Numbered from the stretch's first letter, positions 8,909 through 19,460 are shown. The stretch: 64,000 bases of DNA from Marinirhabdus gelatinilytica (GCF_003353425.1 NZ_QRAO01000003.1:111088-175087); one strand, 5' to 3'. Numbers and translations are program-made. Notes: generated from the sequence alone by a model not told the origin.

Positions 8909-9178
8909 ATAATAATTCTTTATGTATTTCAGTTAATCAAGAAAGCAAGATACTTATTTTTGAAGGTTTCAACAGGGGAAAACCCTTGTATTATTCACGA
9001 TTTTATTAACAAAAATTTAGTAGGCTATCGTTAATAACTATCGTACTTTATACTTGGTTATTCATTGATTTTTTTGTCCTTTTACTTTCACCAGTATGGG
9101 AAAGGCATCATTTTTGACATTTTAATAATGAAATACCTTCGAGAATAGCTAATTTTAGACAGACAGGAACACAATAAT

Positions 9179-11734
9179 ATGGACGATAATTTTTCACCCA
9201 GAGTAAAAGACGTTATTGCTTACAGCAAAGAAGAAGCGCTACGGTTGGGTCACGATTTTATAGGAACCGAACACCTTATGTTGGGCCTACTTCGTGATGG
9301 CAACGGCAAAGCAGTAACCATTCTCAACCAGTTGGACATAGATTTAAACCATTTACGCCGTAAGGTTGAAATCTTAAGCCCTGCAAATCCCAATGCTGGA
9401 AACAATACCAACGATAAAAAGAATTTACATTTAACACGTCAGGCAGAACGCGCCTTAAAAACTACTTTTTTGGAAGCAAAGCTCTTCCAGAGTTCCTCTA
9501 TCAACACAGCACATTTACTTTTGTGCATCCTTAGGAACGAGAACGACCCAACTACCAAGTTGCTGAACAAAATGAAAGTAGATTACGATGGTGTGAAAGA
9601 CCAATTTAAACTCATGATCACAAACGACGACGATTATATAGAACCCACTGCAGAGAGTTTTCCCAACGATGAAAACTCCCCAAGTGAAGACGACAACAAG
9701 GAGAACCTCTTTGGTTCCTCTAGCAGTGCAAAATCTACCAAAAAATCCAAGACACCCGTTCTGGACAACTTTGGAAGGGATCTTACAGCACAAGCCGAAG
9801 AAGGTAAGTTAGACCCCGTAGTAGGTCGCGAAAACGAAATACAGCGTGTATCACAAGTATTGAGTAGAAGAAAAAAGAACAACCCATTACTCATAGGAGA
9901 ACCTGGCGTTGGTAAAAGTGCCATTGCCGAAGGTCTCGCCCTGCGTATTGTACAGCGCAAAGTAAGCCGAATCTTATACGACAAGCGTGTGGTAACACTC
10001 GATCTTGCTAGCCTTGTTGCGGGAACCAAATACCGCGGACAGTTTGAGGAACGCATGAAAGCTGTGATGAACGAGCTGGAAAAAAATGACGATATCATCT
10101 TGTTTATCGATGAAATACACACCATTGTAGGTGCTGGAGGCGCTACAGGATCTCTGGACGCCAGTAACATGTTCAAACCTGCCCTTGCCCGTGGTGAAAT
10201 TCAATGTGTAGGCGCAACTACGCTAGATGAGTACCGACAGTACATAGAAAAAGATGGTGCATTGGAGCGAAGGTTCCAAAAAGTATTGGTGGAGCCTACC
10301 ACGGTAGAGGAAACCATTGAAATTCTACAGAACATCAAAGAAAAATACGAATCCCATCACAATGTAAGTTATACTGACGATGCACTGGAAGCCTGTGTAA
10401 AGCTTACCAATAGGTATATGACGGAACGATTTCTTCCGGACAAAGCCATTGATGCTTTGGACGAAGCCGGAAGTCGCGTACATATTACCAACATACACGT
10501 GCCCGAAAAAATCTTGCAGCTAGAAGCAGATCTTGAAGCGGTGCGTGAGCATAAAAATTCTGTAGTAAAAAAACAGAAATACGAAGAAGCAGCAAAGTTA
10601 CGTGATGACGAAAAGAACTTAGAGAAACAATTGGCAGATGCCCAAGAAGCTTGGGAAAAAGATAGCGCGCTTCACAAAGAGACCGTGGACGAAGAACAAG
10701 TTGCCGAAGTAGTATCCATGATGACGGGTATTCCTGTGAACCGTATCGCCCAGACGGAAAGTAACAAGCTTGCTGCCCTGCCAGACCGCATTAAAGGAAA
10801 GGTTATTGGCCAAGATGAGGCCGTTTCAAAAGTTGTTAAGGCCATACAGCGGAACCGTGCAGGATTAAAAGACCCCAACAAACCCATTGGTTCCTTTATA
10901 TTTTTAGGACAGACAGGTGTAGGTAAAACACAATTGGCAAAAGTCTTGGCGCGCGAGCTCTTTGATAATGACAATGCTTTGGTACGTATAGATATGAGCG
11001 AGTACATGGAAAAGTTTGCTGTATCTCGTTTGATAGGTGCCCCTCCAGGATATGTTGGGTATGAAGAAGGGGGACAACTTACCGAAAAGATACGCCGCAA
11101 GCCTTATGCCGTGGTATTGCTGGATGAAATAGAGAAGGCCCACCCAGACGTTTTCAATATGTTGTTGCAAGTGTTGGATGACGGTTATTTAACCGATAGT
11201 TTGGGAAGAAAGATCGATTTTAGAAATACTATTATCATTATGACCTCCAACATTGGCGCGCGTAAGCTGAAGGATTTTGGTACTGGCGTAGGTTTTGGAA
11301 CCGCTTCGCAACTCAGCCAAGCCGAATCGAACGCAAAGAGTATTATTGAAAATGCCTTGAAGAAAGCTTTTGCACCCGAATTTCTTAACCGAGTGGACGA
11401 TGTCATGGTGTTCAATGCCCTTGATAGGGAAGATATCCATAAGATTATCGATATTGAACTCTCCAAGCTTTTTACCCGTATAAAGGACATAGGCTACAAC
11501 CTAACCCTTACCGAAAAAGCCAAGGACTATATCGCAGACAAAGGTTTTGATAAAGAATACGGTGCCAGACCACTAAAACGTGCTATCCAAAAGTATATTG
11601 AAGACGCATTGGCCGAGGAGATCATAAATTCTAACTTGCGGGAAGGCGATAGTATTACTATGGACTTGGATGAAAAAAGTAATGAACTAAGTATCAAGAT
11701 AAAGAAGAAGAAAAAGACTAGCGAACAAGAATAG
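9179..11734 (+). CDS. clpC: Clp protease ATP-binding subunit ClpC
   Basis: This 851-residue Hsp100 chaperone unfolds proteins and feeds them to ClpP. It has two N-terminal Clp repeats (about 1-145), then a flexible acidic stretch (about 150-195). The first AAA+ domain has Walker A GEPGVGKS near 242 and Walker B LFIDEIHT. A UVR-type coiled coil with RDDEKNLEKQL (about 465-495) is the mark that separates ClpC from ClpA and ClpB. The second AAA+ domain has GQTGVGKT near 580 and VLLDEIEKAHPDV. The basic tail KIKKKKK is unusual but short. It is monocistronic and its ClpP partner is not in the window. Confidence 0.96.
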   Translation: MDDNFSPRVKDVIAYSKEEALRLGHDFIGTEHLMLGLLRDGNGKAVTILNQLDIDLNHLRRKVEILSPANPNAGNNTNDKKNLHLTRQAERALKTTFLEAKLFQSSSINTAHLLLCILRNENDPTTKLLNKMKVDYDGVKDQFKLMITNDDDYIEPTAESFPNDENSPSEDDNKENLFGSSSSAKSTKKSKTPVLDNFGRDLTAQAEEGKLDPVVGRENEIQRVSQVLSRRKKNNPLLIGEPGVGKSAIAEGLALRIVQRKVSRILYDKRVVTLDLASLVAGTKYRGQFEERMKAVMNELEKNDDIILFIDEIHTIVGAGGATGSLDASNMFKPALARGEIQCVGATTLDEYRQYIEKDGALERRFQKVLVEPTTVEETIEILQNIKEKYESHHNVSYTDDALEACVKLTNRYMTERFLPDKAIDALDEAGSRVHITNIHVPEKILQLEADLEAVREHKNSVVKKQKYEEAAKLRDDEKNLEKQLADAQEAWEKDSALHKETVDEEQVAEVVSMMTGIPVNRIAQTESNKLAALPDRIKGKVIGQDEAVSKVVKAIQRNRAGLKDPNKPIGSFIFLGQTGVGKTQLAKVLARELFDNDNALVRIDMSEYMEKFAVSRLIGAPPGYVGYEEGGQLTEKIRRKPYAVVLLDEIEKAHPDVFNMLLQVLDDGYLTDSLGRKIDFRNTIIIMTSNIGARKLKDFGTGVGFGTASQLSQAESNAKSIIENALKKAFAPEFLNRVDDVMVFNALDREDIHKIIDIELSKLFTRIKDIGYNLTLTEKAKDYIADKGFDKEYGARPLKRAIQKYIEDALAEEIINSNLREGDSITMDLDEKSNELSIKIKKKKKTSEQE

Positions 11735-11758
11735 TCTTCACAATTTTTCAGAAGCAAG

Positions 11759-11811
11759 CAGTCCCCTCCCCTTTCTGTTCCAACGGAAATGTGCAGGGGA
11801 TTGTTTTTTTG
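11759..11811 (+). terminator. Terminator after clpC
   Basis: The outer stem CAGTCCCCT / AGGGGATTG encloses a small inner hairpin and is followed by T7. It lies 25 bases past the clpC stop codon. Confidence 0.75.
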
Positions 11812-11882
11812 CTTTTTACTTGGTGAATTTGAAATCCGAAAGCTATCGTATTTTAACGGTTTCAGCGAAAATCTTAAAAAGA

Positions 11883-12776
11883 TTACTTTTTCAACAACTT
11901 AAATGTTTTCGTCTTTCCGTTTGTTCCCAAAACTTTCAGAATATAGACTCCTTGTTGCAAGGATGTGGTATCTACAAATATTGACTCGCTCTGGGATTGG
12001 TTAAAGATTTCAATATTCTTTTTACCTGAGATATCAAACAGAAGAACCTCTGTAACCCCTATAGCATTTTTAAGGACAATATTGTTTTCTTCTTGATAAA
12101 GCGTAAGATTCCAATTGGTGTCTTTATTACTAGGGATAGATAATATATCTGGGACGCATTTTGCGATGGAGTCCAAATTTTCGTACACGTGGTTACCCGC
12201 TTTGTACGCACAGCTTAAATGCCCCACATCGTTAATGTCCGGATACCCTCCTGGAGCAGTAAGTATAGACAGCGAGCCAATTCCTTCTATCCATACAGCA
12301 TTCTCTGTACTTGCGGTATTTCCGGGAGCTGGTGAAAAATAGAAATGCCTATATGCTTCACCGTCAACTAGAGTTCTGCTTCTTATGGAGTCCAAAAGGA
12401 ACATCCCTCCTTCTTCTGGGAAAGGGGTGATTGGGTTGAACATTTCAAACGTATCGCCTTCAGAAAGTGAGAAATCGTACAAGAGGTAATTTTCAACACG
12501 GTTTGGAAGAATGATTTTTATGTATACTTTTTTTTCGGCTACATCCTCACGCAACAGAAACCCTCGTGAAATATAGTGGTAACCGTCCAATATCTTAAAC
12601 GATTCGCCTCCTACGAGTGTATCGCCATCGGTAAAATACGTATCGGTAATACAACCAAAATTGCAAGTGGTAAATTTCCACTCGTTGAACGAATCCAACA
12701 TAGGGACATATTCTTGTGCTTTTACAAAAAGTGAGGTTGTAATAAATAGAACGCCTGTTATAAGTTTCAGTTTCAT
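11883..12776 (-). CDS. Secreted protein with type IX sorting domain
   Basis: A 297-residue protein with signal peptide MKLKLITGVLFITTSLFVKA and a C-terminal type A sorting domain at about 220-297 (LTLYQEENNI, then LLFDISGKK, ending GVYILKVLGTNGKTKTFKLLKK in shape). The sorting tail directs export through the T9SS and attachment at or release from the cell surface. The middle part (two Cys-containing stretches, many aromatic residues) resembles the flavobacterial hypothetical proteins that describe a measured or purchased-like beta fold, and I do not recognise an enzyme family. It lies 20 bases downstream of hutH on the same strand and may be cotranscribed with it. Confidence 0.8.
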   Translation of the reverse strand: MKLKLITGVLFITTSLFVKAQEYVPMLDSFNEWKFTTCNFGCITDTYFTDGDTLVGGESFKILDGYHYISRGFLLREDVAEKKVYIKIILPNRVENYLLYDFSLSEGDTFEMFNPITPFPEEGGMFLLDSIRSRTLVDGEAYRHFYFSPAPGNTASTENAVWIEGIGSLSILTAPGGYPDINDVGHLSCAYKAGNHVYENLDSIAKCVPDILSIPSNKDTNWNLTLYQEENNIVLKNAIGVTEVLLFDISGKKNIEIFNQSQSESIFVDTTSLQQGVYILKVLGTNGKTKTFKLLKK

Positions 12777-12796
12777 AAGGAAAATTTTAATTTATA

Positions 12797-14308
12797 CTAC
12801 CCAAAAAGCACCTCTCTATCTATTGAAAAACTCTGTATGTATGCCACGGCAGCGTGTATATCGTCTGCCAATAACCTGTCTTCGGCCACAAATGGCACTA
12901 CGTTTCTGAAGGCACTTAAAAAGCTCTCTACCAAGGTAGAGGATTTTTTAGGTTTTCTGAACTCCAGCGCTTGGGAGGCGTTCATCAACTCTATGGCCAA
13001 CACGGTTTCAAGGTTATCCACAATACGCAAACACTTTGTAGCAGCATTGGCTCCCATACTCACGTGGTCCTCCTGCCCATTGCTGGACACAATACTATCT
13101 ACCGAAGCTGGTACGGCCAACTGCTTGTTCTGGCTCACGATGCTGGCTGCTGTATACTGCGGGATCATAAAGCCACTGTTCAAGCCAGGATTGTTCACCA
13201 AAAAGTCTGGTAACCCTCGTAACCCCGAAACCAATTGATAGGTTCTCCTTTCTGAAATATTAGCCAATTCTGCCATTGCAATACCCAAATAGTCCAAAGC
13301 TAGGGCAAGTGGCTGCCCGTGAAAGTTTCCACCAGAAATTATAGTATCGGCATCAATAAAAATGTTGGGGTTGTCCGTCACGCTGTTAATCTCAGTCTTA
13401 AAGGTTTTATGTGCAAACAAAATGGTATCCTTGCTAGCACCGTGTACCTGCGGGATACACCTGAATGAATAAGGGTCCTGCACACTCTCCTTCTCACTTT
13501 TGCCTATTTCGCTATCCTCTAAGAATTCCAAGATACGTTCTGCGGTCTTTATTTGCCCCCGGTGTGGACGCACAAGGTGCACCAATGCGTTAAAGGGGCT
13601 CATATTACAATCGAAAGCATCTACAGAGGTTGCGCCAATCAAATCGGCCAAGAAAGATAGCTTATGCGCCTTGAGCAGTGCGTACACACCATAGGCACTC
13701 ATAAACTGGGTACCGTTGAGCAATGCCAGGCCTTCTTTTGCTTGCAGGGTAATGGGTTTCCAGTTGTGTTTTTTAAGGATTTTTTCTGAAGCAACAATTT
13801 CACCGTTTATCCAAACTTCACCTACTCCCAAAAGCGGTAGGGCGAGATGTGCCAGTGGGGCCAGATCTCCAGAGGCCCCAAGGCTTCCCTGGGTATAAAT
13901 TACGGGAAGAACATCGTTATTATAAAATGCTACCAAACGCTCTACCGTTTCCAGTTGTACGCCACTATACCCATAGCTTAAAGATTGAATTTTAAGCAAC
14001 AGCATTAGTTTTACTATGGCTCTGGGGACAAACTCTCCGGTACCACAGGCATGGGATTTTACAAGGTTTTCCTGGAGTTTGCTAAGATGTTCATCGGCTA
14101 TCTTAACGTTGCATAATGAGCCGAAACCTGTGTTGATACCGTACACGGGGCTTTTGTCGCTGTCTATTTTCTTATGAAGGTACTCGTAGGATTTTTTAAT
14201 GTTCAATACAGCTTCTTCGGAAAGCTCCAACAGCATATTTTCTTCCAGAATAGTGCTGATAATGGGAAGGTCTAAATTTTCTGAGCTTATGTAATGGGTC
14301 TCTTGCAT
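12797..14308 (-). CDS. hutH: Histidine ammonia-lyase
   Basis: A 503-residue aromatic amino-acid lyase that removes ammonia from histidine to give urocanate. The Ala-Ser-Gly triad that cyclises to the MIO cofactor is at 145-147 in GSLGASGDLAPLAH, and the catalytic Tyr is at 56 in VYGINTGFG. The substrate-selecting pair reads Ser-His (residues 85-86 in KSHACGTGE), which in this superfamily marks histidine rather than tyrosine or phenylalanine lyases. An in-frame ATG at 14335 would add nine residues; I chose ATG 14308 because homologues start near there. No other hut genes are nearby. Confidence 0.92.
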   Translation of the reverse strand: MQETHYISSENLDLPIISTILEENMLLELSEEAVLNIKKSYEYLHKKIDSDKSPVYGINTGFGSLCNVKIADEHLSKLQENLVKSHACGTGEFVPRAIVKLMLLLKIQSLSYGYSGVQLETVERLVAFYNNDVLPVIYTQGSLGASGDLAPLAHLALPLLGVGEVWINGEIVASEKILKKHNWKPITLQAKEGLALLNGTQFMSAYGVYALLKAHKLSFLADLIGATSVDAFDCNMSPFNALVHLVRPHRGQIKTAERILEFLEDSEIGKSEKESVQDPYSFRCIPQVHGASKDTILFAHKTFKTEINSVTDNPNIFIDADTIISGGNFHGQPLALALDYLGIAMAELANISERRTYQLVSGLRGLPDFLVNNPGLNSGFMIPQYTAASIVSQNKQLAVPASVDSIVSSNGQEDHVSMGANAATKCLRIVDNLETVLAIELMNASQALEFRKPKKSSTLVESFLSAFRNVVPFVAEDRLLADDIHAAVAYIQSFSIDREVLFG

Positions 14309-14512
14309 TGATTTGGTGTTTTTACAAAAATACAATTCTAAGTAGTAAAAATTACCTAAATACCCAGAAGTGAAAAATAAATTACATTTTTAAAGAATCA
14401 CAAAGGACATAAAAAATGAAACCATTCTACATTACAAATTCCTGTAAAGCTATATTTCGACACGGTAAAAAACACTCTTTTTAGATAGAACACCTATGCT
14501 CTGTAATCAAGA

Positions 14513-16054
14513 TCAAGCATTCTTGTTTTTATCCTCTTCTTGTTTCATAGCAAATAGCTCTAGAAATGCAGCCCCAATATGTTCCACGATATCGCTGGCC
14601 GTCAATGCCTCAAAGCCTAAAGTATGAGTGGCCTGATTTCCTGCGCTACCGTGCAGGTATGCAGCAAAAACCGATGCGATCAACGGGTCGTATCCCTGGG
14701 AGAGCAAACCTGCTATCATCCCCGATAGCACATCGCCACTACCACCAGTCGCCATCCCTGGATTTCCTGTTGTATTTATGTACAACCTATTTTCTATCGC
14801 AACGATGGTATTAGCGCCTTTTACGATAATTATTACATTGTGTTGTTTTGCAAAAGCCTTGGTCTTTTCTAGTTTTTCAAAATCGTCTTTCCAGTCTCCA
14901 ACCAATCGTTTCAATTCGCCTGGATGTGGTGTTAATATAGAGAGTTCGGGGAGTTTTTCTAGCAACGATTTGTTTTCTGAAATACAGTTCAAGGCATCGG
15001 CATCTATTACCATGGGGCTTTTTGTGGTGGTGAACAATTTCTCCAGCGCTCTAACGGTTTCAGCCTTGGTTCCTATTCCCATCCCCACAGCTATGGCCGA
15101 AGGTTCAAAATCCAGTTTTATTTCAGTAATTAAATCATCTTCTTTATCGGTCAACGTCATTGCTTCCGGAACGGCAGTCTGTAAGACGGTATAACCACAT
15201 TCTGGAACGAATGCCGTCACCAGTCCCGAACCTGTTTTATAGGATGCTTTGGCGGAGAGTACCGCAGCCCCTATCTTCCCATAACTTCCTGCAATTACCA
15301 AGGTATGGCCATAGGTACCCTTGTGGGCGTATTTTTCTCGTTGTTTGTAAAATTGTTGTGCTTCGGGCTTGGCTATAATCTGGGCAAGTGGTTCGGTTGT
15401 ATGGAGGTATTCTGGGTCCAACCCTATTTCCAATACTTCAAAATAGGGCACAAACTTCCCGGTTTCGGGTAAAAAGAAGCTCAATTTTGGCGCTTGGAAG
15501 GCAAGGGTGTGGTTGGCCCTTACAACTGCTTCAGGATCGTCCAGGGCTTTATCTGCATACATTCCGCTGGGGATATCGATAGAAAGCTTAAACGATTTTG
15601 TGCTGTTGATATATTGTATCAGCTTTTTTACCCAGCCTTCTGGAGGTCTGTTCAGTCCTATCCCAAAAAGTGCATCAATAATGATATCTTCTGGACTTAT
15701 CTCGGGGAAATCTTCTTCTGAAGTCATTAACGTAGGCCAATTCTTGGTAACATCCTTAACTCTATCGTAATTTACCAGAAAACACTTGGAGCGTTTATCG
15801 GTAAAATTGGCTATATAAATTTTTACGTTGTACCCGTGTTCGTGCAGCATACGGCCTACCACCAAGCCATCGCCACCATTGTTCCCAATCCCGCAAAATA
15901 TGTGGACGGGAACTTGTGCTCCCTGCATACGGCCATGCAACCAGTTGAATATCTGTGTCCCGGCACGCTCCATCAAGTCCAGTTGGGTTATATTGTGTTT
16001 TTGGGTTGTTATTTTATCGGCTTCGTGAAGTTGTGCTGCTGAAAATATCTTCAT
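14513..16054 (-). CDS. nnr: Bifunctional NAD(P)H-hydrate epimerase / ADP-dependent NAD(P)H-hydrate dehydratase
   Basis: A 513-residue fusion that repairs damaged NADH and NADPH hydrates. The N-terminal YjeF_N epimerase domain (about 1-215) has GIGNNGGDGLVVGRML. The C-terminal ribokinase-like dehydratase domain (about 225-505) has the nucleotide-binding GMATGGSGDVLSG and LTPHPGELKRL. The fused arrangement is standard in bacteria. I chose ATG 16054 (MKIFSAAQLHEAD), where epimerase homologues begin, over an in-frame upstream ATG at 16099. It is divergent from gcvT. Confidence 0.95.
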   Translation of the reverse strand: MKIFSAAQLHEADKITTQKHNITQLDLMERAGTQIFNWLHGRMQGAQVPVHIFCGIGNNGGDGLVVGRMLHEHGYNVKIYIANFTDKRSKCFLVNYDRVKDVTKNWPTLMTSEEDFPEISPEDIIIDALFGIGLNRPPEGWVKKLIQYINSTKSFKLSIDIPSGMYADKALDDPEAVVRANHTLAFQAPKLSFFLPETGKFVPYFEVLEIGLDPEYLHTTEPLAQIIAKPEAQQFYKQREKYAHKGTYGHTLVIAGSYGKIGAAVLSAKASYKTGSGLVTAFVPECGYTVLQTAVPEAMTLTDKEDDLITEIKLDFEPSAIAVGMGIGTKAETVRALEKLFTTTKSPMVIDADALNCISENKSLLEKLPELSILTPHPGELKRLVGDWKDDFEKLEKTKAFAKQHNVIIIVKGANTIVAIENRLYINTTGNPGMATGGSGDVLSGMIAGLLSQGYDPLIASVFAAYLHGSAGNQATHTLGFEALTASDIVEHIGAAFLELFAMKQEEDKNKNA

Positions 16055-16231
16055 AGGTAATTTTTGATTGCTAGGTAAACTGCCTCTCGGCAAGCCCAAG
16101 GCATGAAAATTTCGATTATCGAGTAAAGATACTTGTATTGAAAAATTCTAGCAAGCTATTTAAAAACACCGTTAATATTTGGGTAATTAAAAGGAAAACT
16201 CTAGAAATTTTAAACTACAGCACAGAAAACC

Positions 16232-16239
16232 TACCTTTG
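16232..16239 (+). promoter_or_regulatory. Promoter -7 box for gcvT operon
   Basis: TACCTTTG matches the Bacteroidetes TAnnTTTG box and lies 21 bases before the gcvT ATG, giving a very short leader. No clear TTG element is seen at the expected upstream distance. Confidence 0.6.
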
Positions 16240-16260
16240 CATTCCTAAATACAAAACTAG

Positions 16261-17343
16261 ATGAAAAACACAGCCTTATCCCACGTTCACGAAGCTCTTG
16301 GAGCAAAAATGGTCCCTTTTGCCGGTTATAATATGCCAGTTTCCTATGAAGGCGTTACAGCCGAACACGAAACCGTTCGCAACGCTGTGGGGGTTTTTGA
16401 TGTTTCCCATATGGGTGAATTTTTGATAACGGGTCCCAAAGCATTGGAGCTTATACAGAAAGTGAGCAGTAACGATGCTTCAAAATTGATCGATGGACAG
16501 GCACAGTACAGTTGCCTCCCCAATGCAGATGGCGGCATTGTGGACGACTTGATCATATATCGCCTAGAGGCCGAAAAATGGTTGCTGGTAGTGAATGCCT
16601 CCAATATTGAAAAGGATTGGGACTGGATCTCTTCCCACAACACTATGGGTGCCGAAATGCGCAACCTTTCCGAAGAGTATTCGTTGCTTGCAATCCAAGG
16701 CCCTAAAGCTGTTGAGGCTATGCAATCGCTTACCTCAGAGGATCTTTCAGCTATAAAATTTTACACTTTTAAGGTTTCAGACTTTGCGGGAATAGCGCAT
16801 GTGATCATTAGTGCTACGGGCTATACCGGGAGTGGCGGATTCGAGATCTATTGCAAGAACAGCGAAGTAGAACAAATATGGAATAAAGTTCTGGAGGCAG
16901 GAGCAGATTTTGGCATAAAACCTATTGGCTTGGCTGCACGGGATACACTTCGGTTGGAAATGGGCTATTGCCTTTACGGAAACGATATAGACGATACTAC
17001 CTCCCCGCTTGAAGCTGGGTTGGGCTGGATCACAAAATTCACAAAGGATTTTATAAATTCTGAAAGTTTACAGCAACAAAAAATAGACGGTATCCGTAGA
17101 AAGTTGGTGGGCTTCGAACTACAGGAACGTGGTATTCCTCGCCAAGGGTACGATATCCTGGACAACGAAGACAATGTGATTGGGAACGTAACCAGCGGCA
17201 CCATGGCACCATCACTAAATAAAGGTATAGGGATGGGCTACGTTACAAAAGAACTAAGCGCCCCCGGCACTGAAATCTTTATACAGATACGTAAGAACAA
17301 GGTCCCAGCAACCGTTGTTAAAACTCCATTTTACAAAGGCTAA
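16261..17343 (+). CDS. gcvT: Glycine cleavage system aminomethyltransferase (T protein)
   Basis: A 360-residue T protein that transfers the methylene carbon from the lipoyl-bound aminomethyl group of the H protein to tetrahydrofolate, releasing ammonia. Diagnostic stretches are [10 protein letters not shown] near residue 42, the folate-binding region around [11 protein letters not shown] near 185, [17 protein letters not shown] near 230 with the conserved Asp, and IGMGYV near the C-terminus. The length is normal. It overlaps the glutaminase gene by one base (TAATG), which suggests translational coupling. The other gcv genes are not in the window. Confidence 0.96.
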   Translation: MKNTALSHVHEALGAKMVPFAGYNMPVSYEGVTAEHETVRNAVGVFDVSHMGEFLITGPKALELIQKVSSNDASKLIDGQAQYSCLPNADGGIVDDLIIYRLEAEKWLLVVNASNIEKDWDWISSHNTMGAEMRNLSEEYSLLAIQGPKAVEAMQSLTSEDLSAIKFYTFKVSDFAGIAHVIISATGYTGSGGFEIYCKNSEVEQIWNKVLEAGADFGIKPIGLAARDTLRLEMGYCLYGNDIDDTTSPLEAGLGWITKFTKDFINSESLQQQKIDGIRRKLVGFELQERGIPRQGYDILDNEDNVIGNVTSGTMAPSLNKGIGMGYVTKELSAPGTEIFIQIRKNKVPATVVKTPFYKG

Positions 17344-18257
17344 TGGCAGACTACCAGCAAATTTTAAATACCATTTACAACGAACTTCTACAACGTGAGG
17401 ATAAAGGCGAGGTAGCCAGCTACATTCCAGAATTGGCGAAGGTTGAGAAAACTAAATTGGGCATCTATCTCAATAGGGTTCACGGCGATAATTTTGGCGT
17501 GGGCGATGCCTACACCAAGTTCTCCATACAGAGTATCTCCAAGGTTTTTACCCTTGCCATGGCGTTTGCGAACCAGGGGAACAAACTATGGAATCGTGTA
17601 GATGTGGAACCCTCTGGCAATCCTTTTAATTATTTGGCGTTATTGGAACAGGAAGAAGGTATTCCACGTAATCCTTTGATAAACTCTGGGGCCATCGTGG
17701 TGGCAGACTGCTTGCTTTCAACCTATGATGATCCCAAGGCAGAACTCTTAAAATTTGTACGCCAATTGGCAAACGACAATTCCATAGACTATAACCCTCA
17801 AGTGGCCGCTTCAGAAATGGAGACCGGTTTCACCAACTTTGCCATTGCTAATTTGTTGAAATCTTTTGGCAATCTTGAAAACCCAGTGGAAGACGTACTG
17901 GATTTCTATTTCCATCAATGTAGTCTGGAAATGACCTGCGAGCAATTGAGCAATGCGTTCTTCCCGTTTGCGAATAAAGGCGTTTGTCTACAACAAACCC
18001 CTTGTTTAACGGCTACACAGGCAAAGAGAATCAACGCCATTTTGCTCACCTGTGGGTTTTACGACGAAGCAGGCGAGTTTGCGTTTGAGGTTGGCCTGCC
18101 CGGGAAAAGTGGTGTAGGTGGCGGGATAGTAGCGCTCTTGCCAGACAACTTCATCATTACCACTTGGTCGCCAGGACTCAATGAAAAAGGAAACAGCTAC
18201 CTTGGGATGATGGCCTTGGAAAAATTCACCACGGCTACAAAAGCTTCAATATTTTAA
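17343..18257 (+). CDS. glsA: Glutaminase
   Basis: This 304-residue beta-lactamase-fold glutaminase converts glutamine to glutamate and ammonia. The catalytic Ser-x-x-Lys is in FSIQSISKVF near residues 63-66, the conserved NPF/INSGAI region near 95-120 and the GKSGVGGGI loop near 255. Length and motifs match the GlsA family. Its start codon overlaps the gcvT stop by one base, and the next gene begins after one spacer base, so these genes form an operon. Confidence 0.95.
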   Translation: MADYQQILNTIYNELLQREDKGEVASYIPELAKVEKTKLGIYLNRVHGDNFGVGDAYTKFSIQSISKVFTLAMAFANQGNKLWNRVDVEPSGNPFNYLALLEQEEGIPRNPLINSGAIVVADCLLSTYDDPKAELLKFVRQLANDNSIDYNPQVAASEMETGFTNFAIANLLKSFGNLENPVEDVLDFYFHQCSLEMTCEQLSNAFFPFANKGVCLQQTPCLTATQAKRINAILLTCGFYDEAGEFAFEVGLPGKSGVGGGIVALLPDNFIITTWSPGLNEKGNSYLGMMALEKFTTATKASIF

Positions 18258-18258
18258 G

Positions 18259-19122
18259 ATGCCCCGTATCCCCAAAACCAAACATACCATCCTAATTCTG
18301 GGAGCCAGTGGCTTTATAGGCAATGCGCTGTACCGTGAGCTCCTCTCCTATTTCAGGACGTTCGGGACCTATTGCACGCAAGAGGGGTTGTATGCTGAAA
18401 ATCAGGTATTTTTTAATTTTTGTGCTGAAAAAGATAGTATTGCTGAAATTTTAGCTGAAATTTCACCCACCGTTATCATTTCAGCATTTAAAAGTGATTT
18501 TAAGGCATCGTACAATACACATCAAGAGATAGCTCACTATGTCGCTGAAAACCACCAAAGCCGCATTCTTTTTCTTTCTTCTGCTGAAGTTTTTGATGGT
18601 TTGCACCAGTTTCCAAGTTACGAGAGCGACCCCCCAAAACCCGAAAGTGTACAAGGTCGCCACAAGGCTTCCATAGAACGCTTATTGCTAGAGCAAATCC
18701 CTGCGCAAACCACTATTTTAAGGCTTCCCATGGTGCTGGGCGTTACATCGCCCCGTGTGGTACAACTACGCCAGGCCAGCAAGCACAAGGCAGCTTTCGA
18801 GGTGTTTCCAAACCTTATCATAAGCATTACCACTGCCGATAAAGTGGCACAACAGGTTCACTTTATCATCAACCAGCAATTGGACGGAATTTTTCACTTG
18901 GCCAGTGAGGACATTATACACCACGAGGATCTTTTCAAGGAACTCTGCGAGAAGTTGGGAGACGAACCGCCTATATTTAAAAGCGTATTCCAAAGAAACG
19001 AGGATAGTTATCTTGCCATCCTTCCCAAAAAAAACAAATTACCCAAGCCTTACCGAACTACCGTGGCCGAAGTGATAGATGCTTGTACTTTAAAAGAAGA
19101 AATTAGTACCTTTAGGAACTAA
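18259..19122 (+). CDS. RmlD-like NAD(P)-dependent sugar reductase/epimerase family protein
   Basis: A 287-residue short-chain dehydrogenase of the extended (RmlD/NAD-dependent epimerase) type. The Rossmann motif is ILGASGFIGNALY near residue 13. The active-site region has SSAEVFDGLHQFPSYES, where Ser and Tyr would be expected, but the usual YxxxK is not clearly present: HKASIERLL follows instead. It may therefore bind a nucleotide sugar or act as a non-canonical reductase. It starts one base after the glutaminase stop. The substrate is unknown. Confidence 0.72.
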   Translation: MPRIPKTKHTILILGASGFIGNALYRELLSYFRTFGTYCTQEGLYAENQVFFNFCAEKDSIAEILAEISPTVIISAFKSDFKASYNTHQEIAHYVAENHQSRILFLSSAEVFDGLHQFPSYESDPPKPESVQGRHKASIERLLLEQIPAQTTILRLPMVLGVTSPRVVQLRQASKHKAAFEVFPNLIISITTADKVAQQVHFIINQQLDGIFHLASEDIIHHEDLFKELCEKLGDEPPIFKSVFQRNEDSYLAILPKKNKLPKPYRTTVAEVIDACTLKEEISTFRN

Positions 19123-19134
19123 AGAAAAATTATT

Positions 19135-19416
19135 ATGAAAACCTATACCGAAAAAGAAATACTAGAAAAATTAAAAGATTTTGAAGGCTGGGAATACGAG
19201 GAGAATGCCTTGCACACTGCTTTTGAGTTTGAAAACTTCAAGGAAGCATTCACTATTATGACCCGTATTGCTTTTGAAGCAGAACGCCTAGAGCACCATC
19301 CAGATTGGACCAACGTATACAACAAACTGCACATAACCCTCTCCACCCACGATGCCGGCGGCGTGACCGATAAGGATTTTGAGTTTGCCAGCGTTATAGA
19401 TACCCTCATAGGGTAA
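19135..19416 (+). CDS. phhB: Pterin-4a-carbinolamine dehydratase
   Basis: A 93-residue protein of the PCD/DCoH family, which dehydrates 4a-hydroxytetrahydrobiopterin after aromatic amino-acid hydroxylation. The signature is EHHPDWTNVYNKLHITLSTHD near residues 45-65, with the paired His residues and the PDW motif, then GGVTDKDFEFA. It lies 12 bases after the reductase gene and is probably in the same operon. No phenylalanine hydroxylase is present in the window. Confidence 0.92.
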   Translation: MKTYTEKEILEKLKDFEGWEYEENALHTAFEFENFKEAFTIMTRIAFEAERLEHHPDWTNVYNKLHITLSTHDAGGVTDKDFEFASVIDTLIG

Positions 19417-19460
19417 CAAATATTCAGCTACAAAATTTGGAAAATCGATTTCTGAATTTC

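Noticed and set aside
16100-16260. Glycine riboswitch upstream of gcvT
   Set aside because: The -7 box leaves only about 20 bases of leader and no aptamer-like structure was seen.
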